DNA of 41,444 nucleotides from Elusimicrobiota bacterium (GCA_016207605.1 JACQPJ010000003.1:1-41444); one strand, 5' to 3'; positions 29,827-39,229 are shown, counted from the first letter of the stretch. The notes: generated by a model not told the origin, from the letters alone. Numbers and translations: made by a program.

Positions 29827-32709
29827 ATGCGCTTTGCGTCGGCTGCCGCCGTCTGGTTTGCCTTTTCCGCTGCGGCCCAGCCTCCCGTTCCTCCCGCGGA
29901 GATCAAAATCCAAGCCGGCCGCTGCGGCGGCCCCGGCCATACGAATCCACCCAGGCCGTTGGAGGGGCCTCCCCATGACCTGCGGAGCAAGCTCATGCCC
30001 GCGGACGTGCGCGAGGCGTTCGGCCGCGCGGGCTACCGCGCGGATCAAAAGGCGCACCGGCTGATCGCCCCCGGAGGGCGGGCCGTGTCCGCGCCGGAGT
30101 ACGAGCGCCTGCTCGCGCCCTTCGACGCCTCCAAGGAGCATCTGCCCTCGATGATCTGGGGTGACTTCATCGTCAGGGGCTACCGCCTGGATGAAAAAAC
30201 GTGCCGTCTCGTCTCTCCGGGAGAAAAGGAACCTCTTCTGGAACTTGCGGTCGTGATCGCGAGAAAAGAATATGCGGCCCTGTCCACTACGATGGCCCTC
30301 GAGCGCTTGGTCCTGCGCCTGCGCAAGCTCGATCCTTCGCAGCCTCTCCCCCTTGACGTTCTCAATGAGATCAAGGTCTTCGGCCGGACGGGCATGCCCC
30401 TCCCGCCTTCCCTGCTTCGCGCTTTGAAGCTGCGGCCCGGCGCCGGCGGTCTCCTCGATTCCACTGGAAAGTCCTATCGCGCCATGCAGAGCGCTTGGGA
30501 AGGAGAGCGCGATCGTCCGGGCACGGTGTCCGTGCCCCTGCCGCCGCCGCCCGGCCTGCCCGCGCGGGCGTACGCGGCGTATGCCGCCGCGGTGCTGGCC
30601 GGCGTCGCGCCGCGGGCGCCTCTGCCCGTGCCCGCTGTGCCGGAACTCTTCCCCCCGAGGACATACCCGGCCCGCGTCGCGTCGTGGGAACGGCGCCTGG
30701 GCGACCGGATTTCCGCGAAGGCCCAGTCGCTATTCCGGCTCACGCCGTCCGGCCGGGAGCTGCTGGGCCGTTTTCGCGATACCCGCGGAAATCTGGATTT
30801 GCCGCCCATCACGATCTTGAAGTACGTCCAGAGGCCGGACGACAAAGGCTACGGAGACTCGTTTGCCGTTTACAGCTCGGCCAATCGCTCGATCATTTTC
30901 AATCACTGGGCGCTTGTCAACGGGGTGCTGCTTCCGCTGGAGCCGGCCAAGAGCCGCGCGGCCTTGGCTCGTGAGCTGTCAAATCCCGAGAGGCTGGCGC
31001 GCTACCTGGAGAGGAATCCGGCGAAACTCGATGAACTGGTCGGCCGCGTGGACGACGCCCTGTATCACGAGCTCACGCATGCCTGGCAGGACCGTCGTCT
31101 GCGTCTGATGCGGGAGAGCCGGCGCGAGAACGCGCCTGGCGTCACGAGACGTTTTGAATACGAAGCTTTTTTCGGGCAGTTCCTCTACCTGCATGAGAAG
31201 CTCGCGCTCGATCCCGGGCGCGCCGTCAAGAGCCAATACTTCAACGGCTATGTGGAGGCGCTTAAAACGCCGGCCGCGTTCCAGGAAAAGATCTCCAACT
31301 TTTACGCCAGTCATTTTCTCGGCTCCGACGATTTCCCGGTGCTCCGAGAGACCCAGGCGATGCGCCGGTCGGTCGCTTCCGGCCGCCCCGCTCGCGGATT
31401 TTACGACCAGATGCGCCGCTATCTTAGGAACGCGGGTTTGAATGAGGGCGACGCGGCCATGAAGGAAGCGGAGCAGGACGTTGATCCGCGGCTGAAGCAG
31501 TACGTCCAAGACGTCTTTCCCCGCCTGCGCAAGGAAGCGATCAAGGACTACCCCGAGCGCCTGAAGGCGGCGGGACGGCCGGACGCGGCCTTGCGGCTTT
31601 TGGTGGACTTGACCGGTCTGTCTGACGCGAACTCCGCCCAACGCCGCGCCGAGCTGGCGACGGCCGCCGCCGCGTTCCTGGCGCGGCCCGACAACGGCCT
31701 GTCGGCGAGCGGGCGTTTCGACGCGGAAATCTGCGTTTACGGGGTCCATCGGGCCGCCGGCAAGCCGGCGCCGCCCGGGTTGCCGCGCCTTCTCGCGCGC
31801 GACGGCGCCTCGGAGGTTGACCGCATCTTGGGCATCGCTCGACGCGACCCGTCCATCCGCGCGCAGGCGTTGGACTCGCTCTATTTCCACGCCGAGTTCC
31901 TGTCGTCGGACGACACCCGGCGCGTGAAGATCGCCGGCGCGCTGGAGCAAAACCGGCCGGATCGCGCCTTGGACGTGCTCATGGGCAGCAAGGGCGCGAC
32001 GGCGGAGCGCTTGGCGGAATTAGCACGCAAATCCGCGGCGTTCCTGGCGGGTCCCGGAACGCGTCTTCCGGCTCAAGCCAAAGGGCGCAGCTACGGCGCG
32101 CTCAACGCAGCGCTGCGATGGGAGGGGAAGTCCTTCCCGCCGCCGCCGCTGCGGGCGGCTTATGCCCGCGACGCGGCGGCCGTGGTGAAGCAGTTCGTGG
32201 ACAAGCCGGAGAGCGATCGGGAGACTCGCCTGCGGAGCCTTGAGAACGTCCGTTCCTGGGCCGAATTGATGCCTGCGGATCATCCGCTGCGCATCCGCGT
32301 CGCCGAAGCGTTCGACGCGGCGCGGCGCCCGGACCGGGCGTTGCTGACGATCGGCCCATTGCCTCCGGAGTCCCGGACGACGGCCGCGGCGTTCCGGGAC
32401 CGCGCGGCGCGCAAGGCGGCGGATTTTCTTCTGACGGCCGGACCCGCGGACGACATTCACGAGCGCATGATCCTCCAGGCTGCGATCGAGGGTGAGTCCC
32501 GTCGTTCGGGGAGGCCATTTCCGGCGAAAGCGTCCCGGGAGGCGTTGAGGCGCGACATACGCCAGTTCGCGCGATTTTGCCTGAGCCAGGCCTCGCGCCG
32601 GCCAGGGGAGCGGGGAGAGTTGATCGCGGATGCCGGATCTTGGCTGCACTATCTGCCGGCGAACGACCCGACGCGCCGGCTCGTCGCCGAGGCGGAGCGG
32701 GGCCGGTGA
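29827..32709 (+). CDS. Large exported protein with an HExxH metallopeptidase-like motif
   Basis: A 960-residue protein. The first 17 residues (MRFASAAAVWFAFSAAA) look like a signal peptide, cut before QPPVPP. The N-terminal third has a Pro-rich stretch around residues 235-275. H414-E-L-T-H418 in YHELTHAWQ is an HExxH zinc-binding motif, followed by acidic residues E444 and E446 in RRFEYEAFF, at a distance and in a setting that fit a gluzincin (third ligand Glu in an ExxxxF-type helix). The C-terminal half (about 560-955) is helical and Ala/Arg-rich, with loosely repeated segments around DxRxRVA and RPDRAL (for example near 709 and 835), like degenerate helical repeats. No family is recognised for the whole protein. 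Codon use is less GC-biased than in the ribosomal genes. It may be a periplasmic or secreted protease; that is inference from the motif. Confidence 0.75.
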   Translation: MRFASAAAVWFAFSAAAQPPVPPAEIKIQAGRCGGPGHTNPPRPLEGPPHDLRSKLMPADVREAFGRAGYRADQKAHRLIAPGGRAVSAPEYERLLAPFDASKEHLPSMIWGDFIVRGYRLDEKTCRLVSPGEKEPLLELAVVIARKEYAALSTTMALERLVLRLRKLDPSQPLPLDVLNEIKVFGRTGMPLPPSLLRALKLRPGAGGLLDSTGKSYRAMQSAWEGERDRPGTVSVPLPPPPGLPARAYAAYAAAVLAGVAPRAPLPVPAVPELFPPRTYPARVASWERRLGDRISAKAQSLFRLTPSGRELLGRFRDTRGNLDLPPITILKYVQRPDDKGYGDSFAVYSSANRSIIFNHWALVNGVLLPLEPAKSRAALARELSNPERLARYLERNPAKLDELVGRVDDALYHELTHAWQDRRLRLMRESRRENAPGVTRRFEYEAFFGQFLYLHEKLALDPGRAVKSQYFNGYVEALKTPAAFQEKISNFYASHFLGSDDFPVLRETQAMRRSVASGRPARGFYDQMRRYLRNAGLNEGDAAMKEAEQDVDPRLKQYVQDVFPRLRKEAIKDYPERLKAAGRPDAALRLLVDLTGLSDANSAQRRAELATAAAAFLARPDNGLSASGRFDAEICVYGVHRAAGKPAPPGLPRLLARDGASEVDRILGIARRDPSIRAQALDSLYFHAEFLSSDDTRRVKIAGALEQNRPDRALDVLMGSKGATAERLAELARKSAAFLAGPGTRLPAQAKGRSYGALNAALRWEGKSFPPPPLRAAYARDAAAVVKQFVDKPESDRETRLRSLENVRSWAELMPADHPLRIRVAEAFDAARRPDRALLTIGPLPPESRTTAAAFRDRAARKAADFLLTAGPADDIHERMILQAAIEGESRRSGRPFPAKASREALRRDIRQFARFCLSQASRRPGERGELIADAGSWLHYLPANDPTRRLVAEAERGR

Positions 32710-32711
32710 AA

Positions 32712-32720
32712 TGATAGACT
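32712..32720 (+). promoter_or_regulatory. Extended -10 element before the aminotransferase start
   Basis: TGATAGACT contains an extended -10 (TGn followed by TAGACT, 32715-32720). The hexamer ends 7 nt before GTG 32728. No -35 match is visible in the coding sequence upstream, which an extended -10 would not strictly need. The placement implies a leaderless or near-leaderless transcript. Confidence 0.4.
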
Positions 32721-32727
32721 GCGGGGC

Positions 32728-33855
32728 GTGAAGGCCGTTGCGGCGCAGGACGTCATACCGCTCGTCGATCTCAAGGCGCAGTACCGGGCCTTGAAGCCCG
32801 AGATGGACCGGGCCATTTTAGAGGCCGTCGAGGACGGGCGCTACGTCCTGGGGCCGGCGGTGGCGCGCTTCGAGGAGGCCTTCTCCCGCTATCTGGGGGT
32901 CAAGCACTTCCTCTGCTGTCAGTCCGGGACCTCGGCGATCGCCTTGATGCTGCAGGCGGCGGGGGTGGGGCCGGGCGACGAGGTGGTGACCACCCCGCTC
33001 ACTTTTTTTGCCACGACCGAGGGCATCCTGCAGACGGGGGCCGAGGCGGTCTACGCGGACGTGGACCCGGGGACGCTCAACCTCGACTCCGCCGCGGTCG
33101 AGCGGGCGGTCACGCCCAAGACCAAGGCGATCCTGGCCGTCCACCTCTACGGTCAGCCCGCGGACATGGACGCGCTGGGGGAGATCGCCGCGCGCCGCGG
33201 CGTTCTCCTCTTTGAGGACGCGGCGCAGGCCGCGGGCGCGGCCTCTCAAGGCCGCAAGGCGGGCGCGTTGGGGCGCGCGGCCTCCTTCAGTTTCTATCCC
33301 GGCAAGAACCTGGGGGCCTACGGGGATGCCGGAGGCATCGCGACCGACGACGACGCGATCGCCCTGGACGTGCGGCGGCGGCGGGATCATGGTTGTGATA
33401 TCAAGAATCGCCACCTCATCCTGGCCGGCAACGCGCGTCTGGAGAGCATCCAGGGCGCGGTGCTGGGCGTCAAGCTTCCGCATTTGGACGCGTGGAACGC
33501 GGCGCGGCGGCGGCACGTCGAGGCCTACCGGCGCGCGCTGGCCGGCATTCCGGGGTTGTCCTTCATCGCGGAGCGGCCGGGCATGGCCTCCAACCATCAC
33601 CTCTTCGTCGTGCGCCACGCGCGCCGCGACGCCCTCCTCGAGCATCTTCGAGGGCAAGGGATCCAGGCGGACGTTCACTACCCCGTGCCGAGCCATCTCC
33701 AGGAGGCGCTGGGCCCCCGCAAGGGGCGGCCGGGCCAGTTCCCCGCCGCGGAAAAGGCCGCGGCCGAGGTCCTCTCCCTGCCGTTGTTTCCGGAGCTTTC
33801 CGAGGCGCAGCTCACCCGCGCCGCCGCGGCCGTGCGCGCCTTCGCGGGCGCATGA
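32728..33855 (+). CDS. DegT/DnrJ/EryC1/StrS family PLP-dependent sugar aminotransferase
   Basis: GTG 32728 gives 375 residues, normal for the family. It opens with IPLVDLKAQYRALKPEMD. GRYVLGPAVARFEEAFSRYLGVKH and the CQSGTSAIALMLQAAGVGPGDEVVTTPLTFFAT block follow, then ILAVHLYGQPADMD and FEDAAQAAGA. The PLP lysine is K193 in SFYPGKNLGAYGDAGG. Such enzymes transaminate 3-keto or 4-keto nucleotide sugars with glutamate. With the Gfo/Idh dehydrogenase (25387) and WbpD-like acetyltransferase (29265) it completes a WbpB/WbpE/WbpD-like route to a 3-acetamido sugar. The stop overlaps the next gene as ATGA. Confidence 0.93.
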   Translation: MKAVAAQDVIPLVDLKAQYRALKPEMDRAILEAVEDGRYVLGPAVARFEEAFSRYLGVKHFLCCQSGTSAIALMLQAAGVGPGDEVVTTPLTFFATTEGILQTGAEAVYADVDPGTLNLDSAAVERAVTPKTKAILAVHLYGQPADMDALGEIAARRGVLLFEDAAQAAGAASQGRKAGALGRAASFSFYPGKNLGAYGDAGGIATDDDAIALDVRRRRDHGCDIKNRHLILAGNARLESIQGAVLGVKLPHLDAWNAARRRHVEAYRRALAGIPGLSFIAERPGMASNHHLFVVRHARRDALLEHLRGQGIQADVHYPVPSHLQEALGPRKGRPGQFPAAEKAAAEVLSLPLFPELSEAQLTRAAAAVRAFAGA

Positions 33856-35510
33856 AGCGCGGCGGCGGCTGCGCCGTCGCCGCGGGCTGGCCCGCCGCGC
33901 TCGCCCTCTGCGCCCTGGCCCTCCTGCCGCGCCTGCTCGCGCTCGGCTGGGGCCTCCCTCAGGTCTACAACGCCGACGAGCCGCACGTCGTCAACACCGC
34001 CGTCTCCCTGGCCGGCTCCCTGCGGCCGCACTCCTTCAAGTACCCGACGCTGTGGCCGACGGTCCTGGCCGCGGCCTACGGGCTCTGGTTCGTATTCTGG
34101 TCGTGCTTCGGCCTTCTGCGCGACGCCGTAGACTTCGCCGCGCTCTACGCCTTCCGCCCCACGGGCTTCTATCTCATCGCGCGGGCTCTCTCGGCGGCGG
34201 CCCAACTGGCCGGGCTGTGGGTCCTGGCCGCCTACGAGTGCCGGGAGGATCGCCGCCGCTGGCCCTGGGCGGCGGCCCTCCTCGCGGCGTCTCCCGTCCT
34301 CGTCGAGCTGGCCCACGCGGCCAAGCCCGACTCGCTCCTGTTCCTGCTCTGCGCCGGGGCCTGGGCCTGCGCCCTGCGCTTTGCGGAGGACGGCCGGCGC
34401 GGGCTCCTCTGGGCGGCCGGGATCCTGTCGGGCCTGGCCTGCTCGGCGCAGTACACGGCCGCGCCCGCGGCGCTGGTCGTGCCTTTGGCCTGGGCCCTGG
34501 GCCCGGGCGGCCCGGCGCCGTTCTCCTGGCTGATCCAGTCCTGCGGCCTGGCGGCGCTGGGCTTCTTTCTGGGCACGCCGTTCGCCGCGCTCGATCCTGC
34601 CCGCTTCCTCGCGGGCTGGAGCGACTACGCCGAGTTGGGGGACCTGCGCCCCCACGACGCCGCCGCGACCGCGCGGCTCGTGCTGGGCAACCTCGTCTCC
34701 TTCGCCGGCGGCCCCGTCGGCGGGGCCGCCGCCCTGCTGGGGCTCGTCGTCGCGGCCCGGAGGAACGTACGCCGCGCCGCGCTCCTGTTCGTCCCGGTGG
34801 GGGCGTACTCGGTCCTGCTCTCGGCCAGCTTCGACGGCGGCGTGCCGCGCTATATGCTCGGCGCCTACCCGGCGCTTGCCCTGCTGGCGGGCGAGGGGCT
34901 GGCTCTTCTTGGCGGGGAGAGCCGGGTCCGGCGGGCCCTGGCCGCGGCTTTGGCGCTGGCTCCCGGCTTCTGGCTTTCGGCGCGGTTCGACGCGGAGCTC
35001 CTGCGCCCGGACACCCGCGCGCAGGCCGCGGAGTGGCTGGCGCGCCGCGCGCCTCCGGGCGCGGTCCTCCTCCTGGACCAGCCCCACGCCTCCCCCGCGG
35101 CCCTCATGGAGCGCGATCAGTGCGCGGACTTGGCCGCCCGCGCGGCCCGCCGCGGCTCGCCGCGCGCGGCGCTCTACCGCGCTATGGCGGCGCGCCATCC
35201 GGGCGGCGGCTGGAGGATCTACCGCATCCGGCGCTCGGCGGCCGACCTGTGGTCGGCGCCGCGCCACGCGGCCGATTCCCAGGCCGACGGCGACTTCCTG
35301 GACGTGCGCCCGGGATTGGACTCCGCGCGCGCCGCGCGCGTGGACTGGATCGTGGCCTCCAGCTACGGCGCCGACCCGCGGCGCTCGCCCGAGCTGGCGG
35401 CCTTCTTCGAGGAGCTGTCCCGCCAGGCCAAGCTGGAGCGGGAGTTCCCCTCCGGCCCCGGCGCCGCGGCCGGGCCTTGGCTGCGCGTCTACCGCCTGCG
35501 CCATAATTGA
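33852..35510 (+). CDS. GT-C fold membrane glycosyltransferase
   Basis: ATG 33852 overlaps the aminotransferase stop and gives 552 residues with about ten hydrophobic segments in the first 380 residues, then a soluble C-terminal domain. The first outer loop carries VYNADEPHVVNTA with D42-E43, the acidic pair of the GT39/ArnT/GT83 active site. SFKYPTLWP a little later is also typical. The family is often annotated as glycosyltransferase family 39. Like the proteins at 28077 and 36277 it should use polyprenyl-phosphate sugars. Acceptor and donor are unknown. Confidence 0.82.
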   Translation: MKRGGGCAVAAGWPAALALCALALLPRLLALGWGLPQVYNADEPHVVNTAVSLAGSLRPHSFKYPTLWPTVLAAAYGLWFVFWSCFGLLRDAVDFAALYAFRPTGFYLIARALSAAAQLAGLWVLAAYECREDRRRWPWAAALLAASPVLVELAHAAKPDSLLFLLCAGAWACALRFAEDGRRGLLWAAGILSGLACSAQYTAAPAALVVPLAWALGPGGPAPFSWLIQSCGLAALGFFLGTPFAALDPARFLAGWSDYAELGDLRPHDAAATARLVLGNLVSFAGGPVGGAAALLGLVVAARRNVRRAALLFVPVGAYSVLLSASFDGGVPRYMLGAYPALALLAGEGLALLGGESRVRRALAAALALAPGFWLSARFDAELLRPDTRAQAAEWLARRAPPGAVLLLDQPHASPAALMERDQCADLAARAARRGSPRAALYRAMAARHPGGGWRIYRIRRSAADLWSAPRHAADSQADGDFLDVRPGLDSARAARVDWIVASSYGADPRRSPELAAFFEELSRQAKLEREFPSGPGAAAGPWLRVYRLRHN

Positions 35511-35513
35511 TCC

Positions 35514-35519
35514 TATAAT
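35514..35519 (+). promoter_or_regulatory. Consensus TATAAT 8 nt before a start codon
   Basis: A perfect -10 hexamer TATAAT lies in the 17-nt gap between two glycosyltransferase genes and ends 8 nt before ATG 35528. There is no ribosome binding site in the intervening CCGACCGG, and no recognisable -35 about 17 nt upstream. The layout fits a promoter for a leaderless mRNA. Confidence 0.5.
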
Positions 35520-35527
35520 CCGACCGG

Positions 35528-36280
35528 ATGCAGCGGCCCAAGGTGATCGTGGTCATGCCGGCCTACAACGCCGAGAAGACCCTGGAGCGTACCGTCGGCG
35601 ACATCCCGCCCGGGGCCGTGGACGAGGTGATCCTGGTCGACGACTGCTCCAAGGACGGGACCGCGGCGCTGGCGCGCAAGCTCGGGCTGGCCGTCATCCA
35701 GCATGAGCGCAACAAGGGCTACGGCGGCAACCAGAAGAGCTGCTACGCCGAGGCTCTCAAGCGCGGGGCGGACGTCGTGGTCATGGTCCATCCCGATTAC
35801 CAATACGACGCGCGCCTGGTGCCGATCATGGCGGACCTGATCTCCCACGACATCTGCGATATGGTCTGCGGCAACCGCATCCGCACGCGCCGGGAAGCGC
35901 TGGAGGGGGGCATGCCCGCCTACAAGTACGTCTTCAACCGGCTCCTGACCGTCTTCGAGAACCTCGTCACGGGCCAGAACCTGGGCGACTGGCACTCGGG
36001 GCTGAGAGCGTACTCGCGGGAATGCCTGGAAACGGTGCCGTGGGAACGCAACTCGGATGACTTCGTCTTCGACCAGCAGTTCCTGATCCAGGCCGCCCAT
36101 TTCGGGCTGCGGCTGGGCGACGTGCCGGTGGCCGCGCGCTACTTCCCGGAGGCCTCCTCGATCAACTTCCGGCGCTCCTGCGTCTACGGCCTGTCCGCCC
36201 TCGCCTGCCTGGGCCGCTTCTGGCTCCAGCGCCTGGGTCTGGCGCGTTTCGACCTCTTTACGCCCAAGCGGGCGCGATGA
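35528..36280 (+). CDS. Family 2 glycosyltransferase (DPM1-like)
   Basis: A 250-residue protein. It has [30 protein letters not shown] (35-45, nucleotide-binding aspartates D38 and D39), [35 protein letters not shown] with the D-x-D-like motif at 90-94, and a C-terminal [19 protein letters not shown] that is common in this GT2 subgroup. No membrane helix is evident before the C-terminus. It may make a polyprenyl-phosphate sugar for the GT-C enzymes next door; that is inference. It overlaps the next gene as ATGA. Confidence 0.9.
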   Translation: MQRPKVIVVMPAYNAEKTLERTVGDIPPGAVDEVILVDDCSKDGTAALARKLGLAVIQHERNKGYGGNQKSCYAEALKRGADVVVMVHPDYQYDARLVPIMADLISHDICDMVCGNRIRTRREALEGGMPAYKYVFNRLLTVFENLVTGQNLGDWHSGLRAYSRECLETVPWERNSDDFVFDQQFLIQAAHFGLRLGDVPVAARYFPEASSINFRRSCVYGLSALACLGRFWLQRLGLARFDLFTPKRAR

Positions 36281-38205
36281 GCGGGCTCCTGGGCGCGGGC
36301 CTGACCGCCGTCCTGGCCCTGGCCGCGGCGTCGGACTCCCTCCTGCCCACCCTGGGGTCCGGCCTGCTCCCGCTGCTCCTGCTTGCGCTCTCGGCGCTGG
36401 CGGCCGCGGGAGCGGGGCGCCGGCTGGTCGCGGCCCTGGGCGCGGGTGATTGGAACGAGGAGGAGCGCACGGTCGCGGGAGCCGCGCTCGGCCTTGGCCT
36501 GCTGGCCCTGGGGACCTTCGCGCTCGCGGCCTTGGGCCTGCTCCGACCCTGGGCCGGCTCGGCCCTGCTCGGCGGCCTGTGGCTCGCCGCTTGGCCGCAG
36601 GCGAGGCCGGCGTTGGGCGCGCTCCGGTCGGCCCTGGTCCGCGCCGGCCGCAGGCCCTGGCTTTGCGCCCTCGTCGGCCTGCCCCTGCTCGCGGCGCTGT
36701 GGGCCTGCCTCGTGCCGCCGCACCAGTATGACGCCTTGGTCTACCATCTCGCCTTGCCCCAGGCCTACCTGCGCGAGGGCCGGCTGTTCGCGCCGCCCGG
36801 CTTGGTGTACGCGCACTTCCCGCAGAACGGAGAGATGCTCTACGCGCTGGCCCTGCTGTTGGGCTCCGACCTGCTCGCGCAGATGTTCACCTGGCTGGCC
36901 GCGGCGCTTTCCATCGCTTGGATTCTGACCTTCGGCCGTCGGCTGACGTTCGCGGCGCCGTGGGCCGCCGTTCTGATCGCGACGCACACGGCCGTCCTGC
37001 TCCTTTCCTCCACGGCCTACGTCGAGCCGTTCGTCATGCTCTGGATCACGGCCGCGGTCCTGACCTTCGAGGCCTCGGGCGAGGGCAAGGAGCGCGGGCC
37101 GTTGGTTTTATCCGCGGTTTTCATGGGCCTGGCGCTCGGAACCAAGTACTATGCCGGCCTGGCCGCCGCGATCCTCGCCTTGCGCCTGCTGGCGCGCGGC
37201 CGGGTTCGGGCGGGGATCCTGTTCACGGCGGTCGTCACCGCGGTCTTTTCGCCCTGGCTGGTTAAAAATTGGATTCTCGCGGGCAATCCGGTGTTCCCGT
37301 TCCTGTACAAGTTCTTTCCAGCCACGTCGGTCGGCTGGACCGCGGACCTGGCCTCCGGCTATTTCCAGGTCCTCACCGAGTACGGTCACGGCCGGGGCTT
37401 CTGGCGGGGCCTCGTCTCCCTGCCGGTCCTGCTGCTGCGCAACCCCCTGCGCTTCGGCGGCGGCATGGACGTGCTGGGCGACCTGGGCTGGGACCTGACG
37501 CTGTGGCTGTGGCCTATGGGCCTATGGGCGGCTCGGCGGCGGCGCGGCCCTCGCGGCCTTGCCCTGTTCACGGGGCTTTACGCCGCCGGGTGGTTTGCGA
37601 CCGGCGTCGTCCTGCGCTTCCTCACGGCGGCCGCGCCGCTGCTGGCGCTGACGGGCGCGGCGGGAGCCGCCGACTGGCGGGACCGCGCCTCGCGGCCGGC
37701 CCGGATTCTCGCGGCCGCGGCCGCCGCGGTCCTGCTCGCCGCGCACCTGCTCCTGGCGCTCTACGCGCACGGCGTGTTCGGCTCGGAACGGGCCCTCCTC
37801 GCGCTGGAGAGCCGGGAGGAGTTCCTGTCCCGGCGCCTGGACTACTACCCCTGCGCGGCCTTCGCCCGGGGAGGTCTGGAGGGAAATGCTAAAATCCTCG
37901 TCGTGGGAGAGCAGCGCGGCTACTACGTGCCGCGCTCCCACCGGCCCAGCACCGTGCACGCCCCCAATCTCCACGTCCGCCTCGCCGGCGAGGCGGCCTC
38001 GCCGGACGACTTGGCCCGCGCCCTGCGCGGGGAGGGGTTCACGCATCTTTTGTTCGTTCCCCGCGAGATGCGGCGCCTGGGGGCGGGCCTGGGGGCGTTC
38101 AGCGCGAGAGGATCGGCCAACTGGCAGGGCCTCGAGCCGCGGCTCAAGACCGTCTTCGCCGGCCCGGCCTGCCTCCTGGCCGCGCTCGGGGCCCCGAATG
38201 AGTGA
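36277..38205 (+). CDS. GT-C fold membrane glycosyltransferase-like protein
   Basis: ATG 36277 gives 642 residues with about twelve hydrophobic segments. The outer loop [26 protein letters not shown] (147-172), followed by [17 protein letters not shown], matches the acidic loop of ArnT-like GT-C proteins, with D152 and H157. [22 protein letters not shown] is another motif of this group. The last 140 residues form a soluble domain with [15 protein letters not shown] and a [15 protein letters not shown] segment, often seen at the end of such proteins. Function in surface-glycan or protein glycosylation is likely. It overlaps the next gene by 8 nt. Confidence 0.8.
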   Translation: MSGLLGAGLTAVLALAAASDSLLPTLGSGLLPLLLLALSALAAAGAGRRLVAALGAGDWNEEERTVAGAALGLGLLALGTFALAALGLLRPWAGSALLGGLWLAAWPQARPALGALRSALVRAGRRPWLCALVGLPLLAALWACLVPPHQYDALVYHLALPQAYLREGRLFAPPGLVYAHFPQNGEMLYALALLLGSDLLAQMFTWLAAALSIAWILTFGRRLTFAAPWAAVLIATHTAVLLLSSTAYVEPFVMLWITAAVLTFEASGEGKERGPLVLSAVFMGLALGTKYYAGLAAAILALRLLARGRVRAGILFTAVVTAVFSPWLVKNWILAGNPVFPFLYKFFPATSVGWTADLASGYFQVLTEYGHGRGFWRGLVSLPVLLLRNPLRFGGGMDVLGDLGWDLTLWLWPMGLWAARRRRGPRGLALFTGLYAAGWFATGVVLRFLTAAAPLLALTGAAGAADWRDRASRPARILAAAAAAVLLAAHLLLALYAHGVFGSERALLALESREEFLSRRLDYYPCAAFARGGLEGNAKILVVGEQRGYYVPRSHRPSTVHAPNLHVRLAGEAASPDDLARALRGEGFTHLLFVPREMRRLGAGLGAFSARGSANWQGLEPRLKTVFAGPACLLAALGAPNE

Positions 38206-39229
38206 GCCGGGGCTCTGCGCCGTCAGCTTCGCCGCGGCCGCGGCGATCTCCTTCGCGCTGACGCCGCTCGTGCGCGGCCTCTCGTTGCGCTTCGGCGTCC
38301 TGGACGCGCCCGACTCGGCCGTCAAGACCCACGTCCGGCCCACGCCGGTCTTCGGCGGCATCGCCATCTGGGCGGGCTTCATGGGCGCGGTCCTGCTCCT
38401 GCGCCTGCTGACGAGCTTCCCCTCCGGCACGCTCTACAACCTGCGCGCGCTGGTGCTGGGCGGCACGCTCGTCTTCGGGCTCGGCCTGGCCGACGACATG
38501 CGCCGGCCGCAAGGCCTCGACTACAAGCCCAAGTTCCTGGTCCAATTCCTGGCCACGGCTCTGCTCGTCCTCTACGGCCTGCGCGTGCGCTTCATCCATC
38601 CCGGCTGGGTCGCGGCGGCGGTGACCGTGATCTGGGCCGTCGGCGTCACCAACGCCTTCAACATCGTCGACATCATGGACGGCCTGGCCGCCAGCCAGGC
38701 GGCCGTCGCCGCCCTGGGCTTCCTGCTCGTGTCCCTGCCGTCCGAGGAGCACTACGTCAACTTCGCCTCCGCGGCCGTGGCCGGGGCGGCCCTCGGCTTC
38801 CTGCCCTGGAACCTGTCCCGGCGCTGGAAGGTGTTCATGGGCGACTGCGGGAGCCTGACGCTGGGTTTCCTTCTGGCGGGAATCTCGCTGGGCGCGCGCT
38901 ATTCGGACGTTAACAACGCCGGGGTCTTCGCGCCGCTGCTGATCCTGTTCGTGCCCGTCTTCGACACCCTCTTCGTCAGCATCCTGCGGCTCAACCGCGG
39001 CCTCTCGCCCTTTCTCGGCTCCAAGGACCACTTCGCCCTGCGTCTGGAGCGCCTGGGCGTGACGCGGGCCCAGGCGGTGGTCCTGGCCGCGGCTGCGGCC
39101 GCCTTCCTGAGCTTCTGCGCCTTCCTCGCCACGCAGTTCGACCTGAGGGGCGCGCTGGCGCTCTACGCCCTGGTCGTCGCGGTGATGCTTTGGGCGGGGC
39201 GGCGCCTGGCGCTCGTCTCGATGGGATGA
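38198..39229 (+). CDS. Polyprenyl-phosphate sugar-1-phosphate transferase (WecA/TagO/MraY family)
   Basis: ATG 38198 overlaps the previous gene by 8 nt and gives 343 residues with about ten membrane segments. The family motifs are present: TPVFGGIAI, the metal-binding GLADDMRRP, NAFNIVDIMDGLA with the catalytic Asn/Asp set, FMGDCGSLTLGF, and the C-terminal loop with PFLGSKDHFALRLERLG. Such enzymes transfer a sugar 1-phosphate (often GlcNAc or a relative) from UDP to undecaprenyl phosphate, the first membrane step of O-antigen, teichoic acid or capsule synthesis. It is not MraY itself, because that belongs to the mur cluster. It probably starts glycan assembly for this locus. Confidence 0.92.
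   Translation: MSEPGLCAVSFAAAAAISFALTPLVRGLSLRFGVLDAPDSAVKTHVRPTPVFGGIAIWAGFMGAVLLLRLLTSFPSGTLYNLRALVLGGTLVFGLGLADDMRRPQGLDYKPKFLVQFLATALLVLYGLRVRFIHPGWVAAAVTVIWAVGVTNAFNIVDIMDGLAASQAAVAALGFLLVSLPSEEHYVNFASAAVAGAALGFLPWNLSRRWKVFMGDCGSLTLGFLLAGISLGARYSDVNNAGVFAPLLILFVPVFDTLFVSILRLNRGLSPFLGSKDHFALRLERLGVTRAQAVVLAAAAAAFLSFCAFLATQFDLRGALALYALVVAVMLWAGRRLALVSMG

Noticed and set aside
33008-35506. 832-codon open frame on the + strand overlapping the aminotransferase and the GT-C gene
   Set aside because: It runs out of frame through two clear genes and is almost wholly Arg, Pro, Ser and Ala.
37886-37903. GCTAAAATC followed by GTG, resembling a leaderless promoter and start
   Set aside because: It falls within a clear coding segment (AKILVVGE) of the membrane protein at 36277, and the frame it opens gives nothing recognisable before the next gene.
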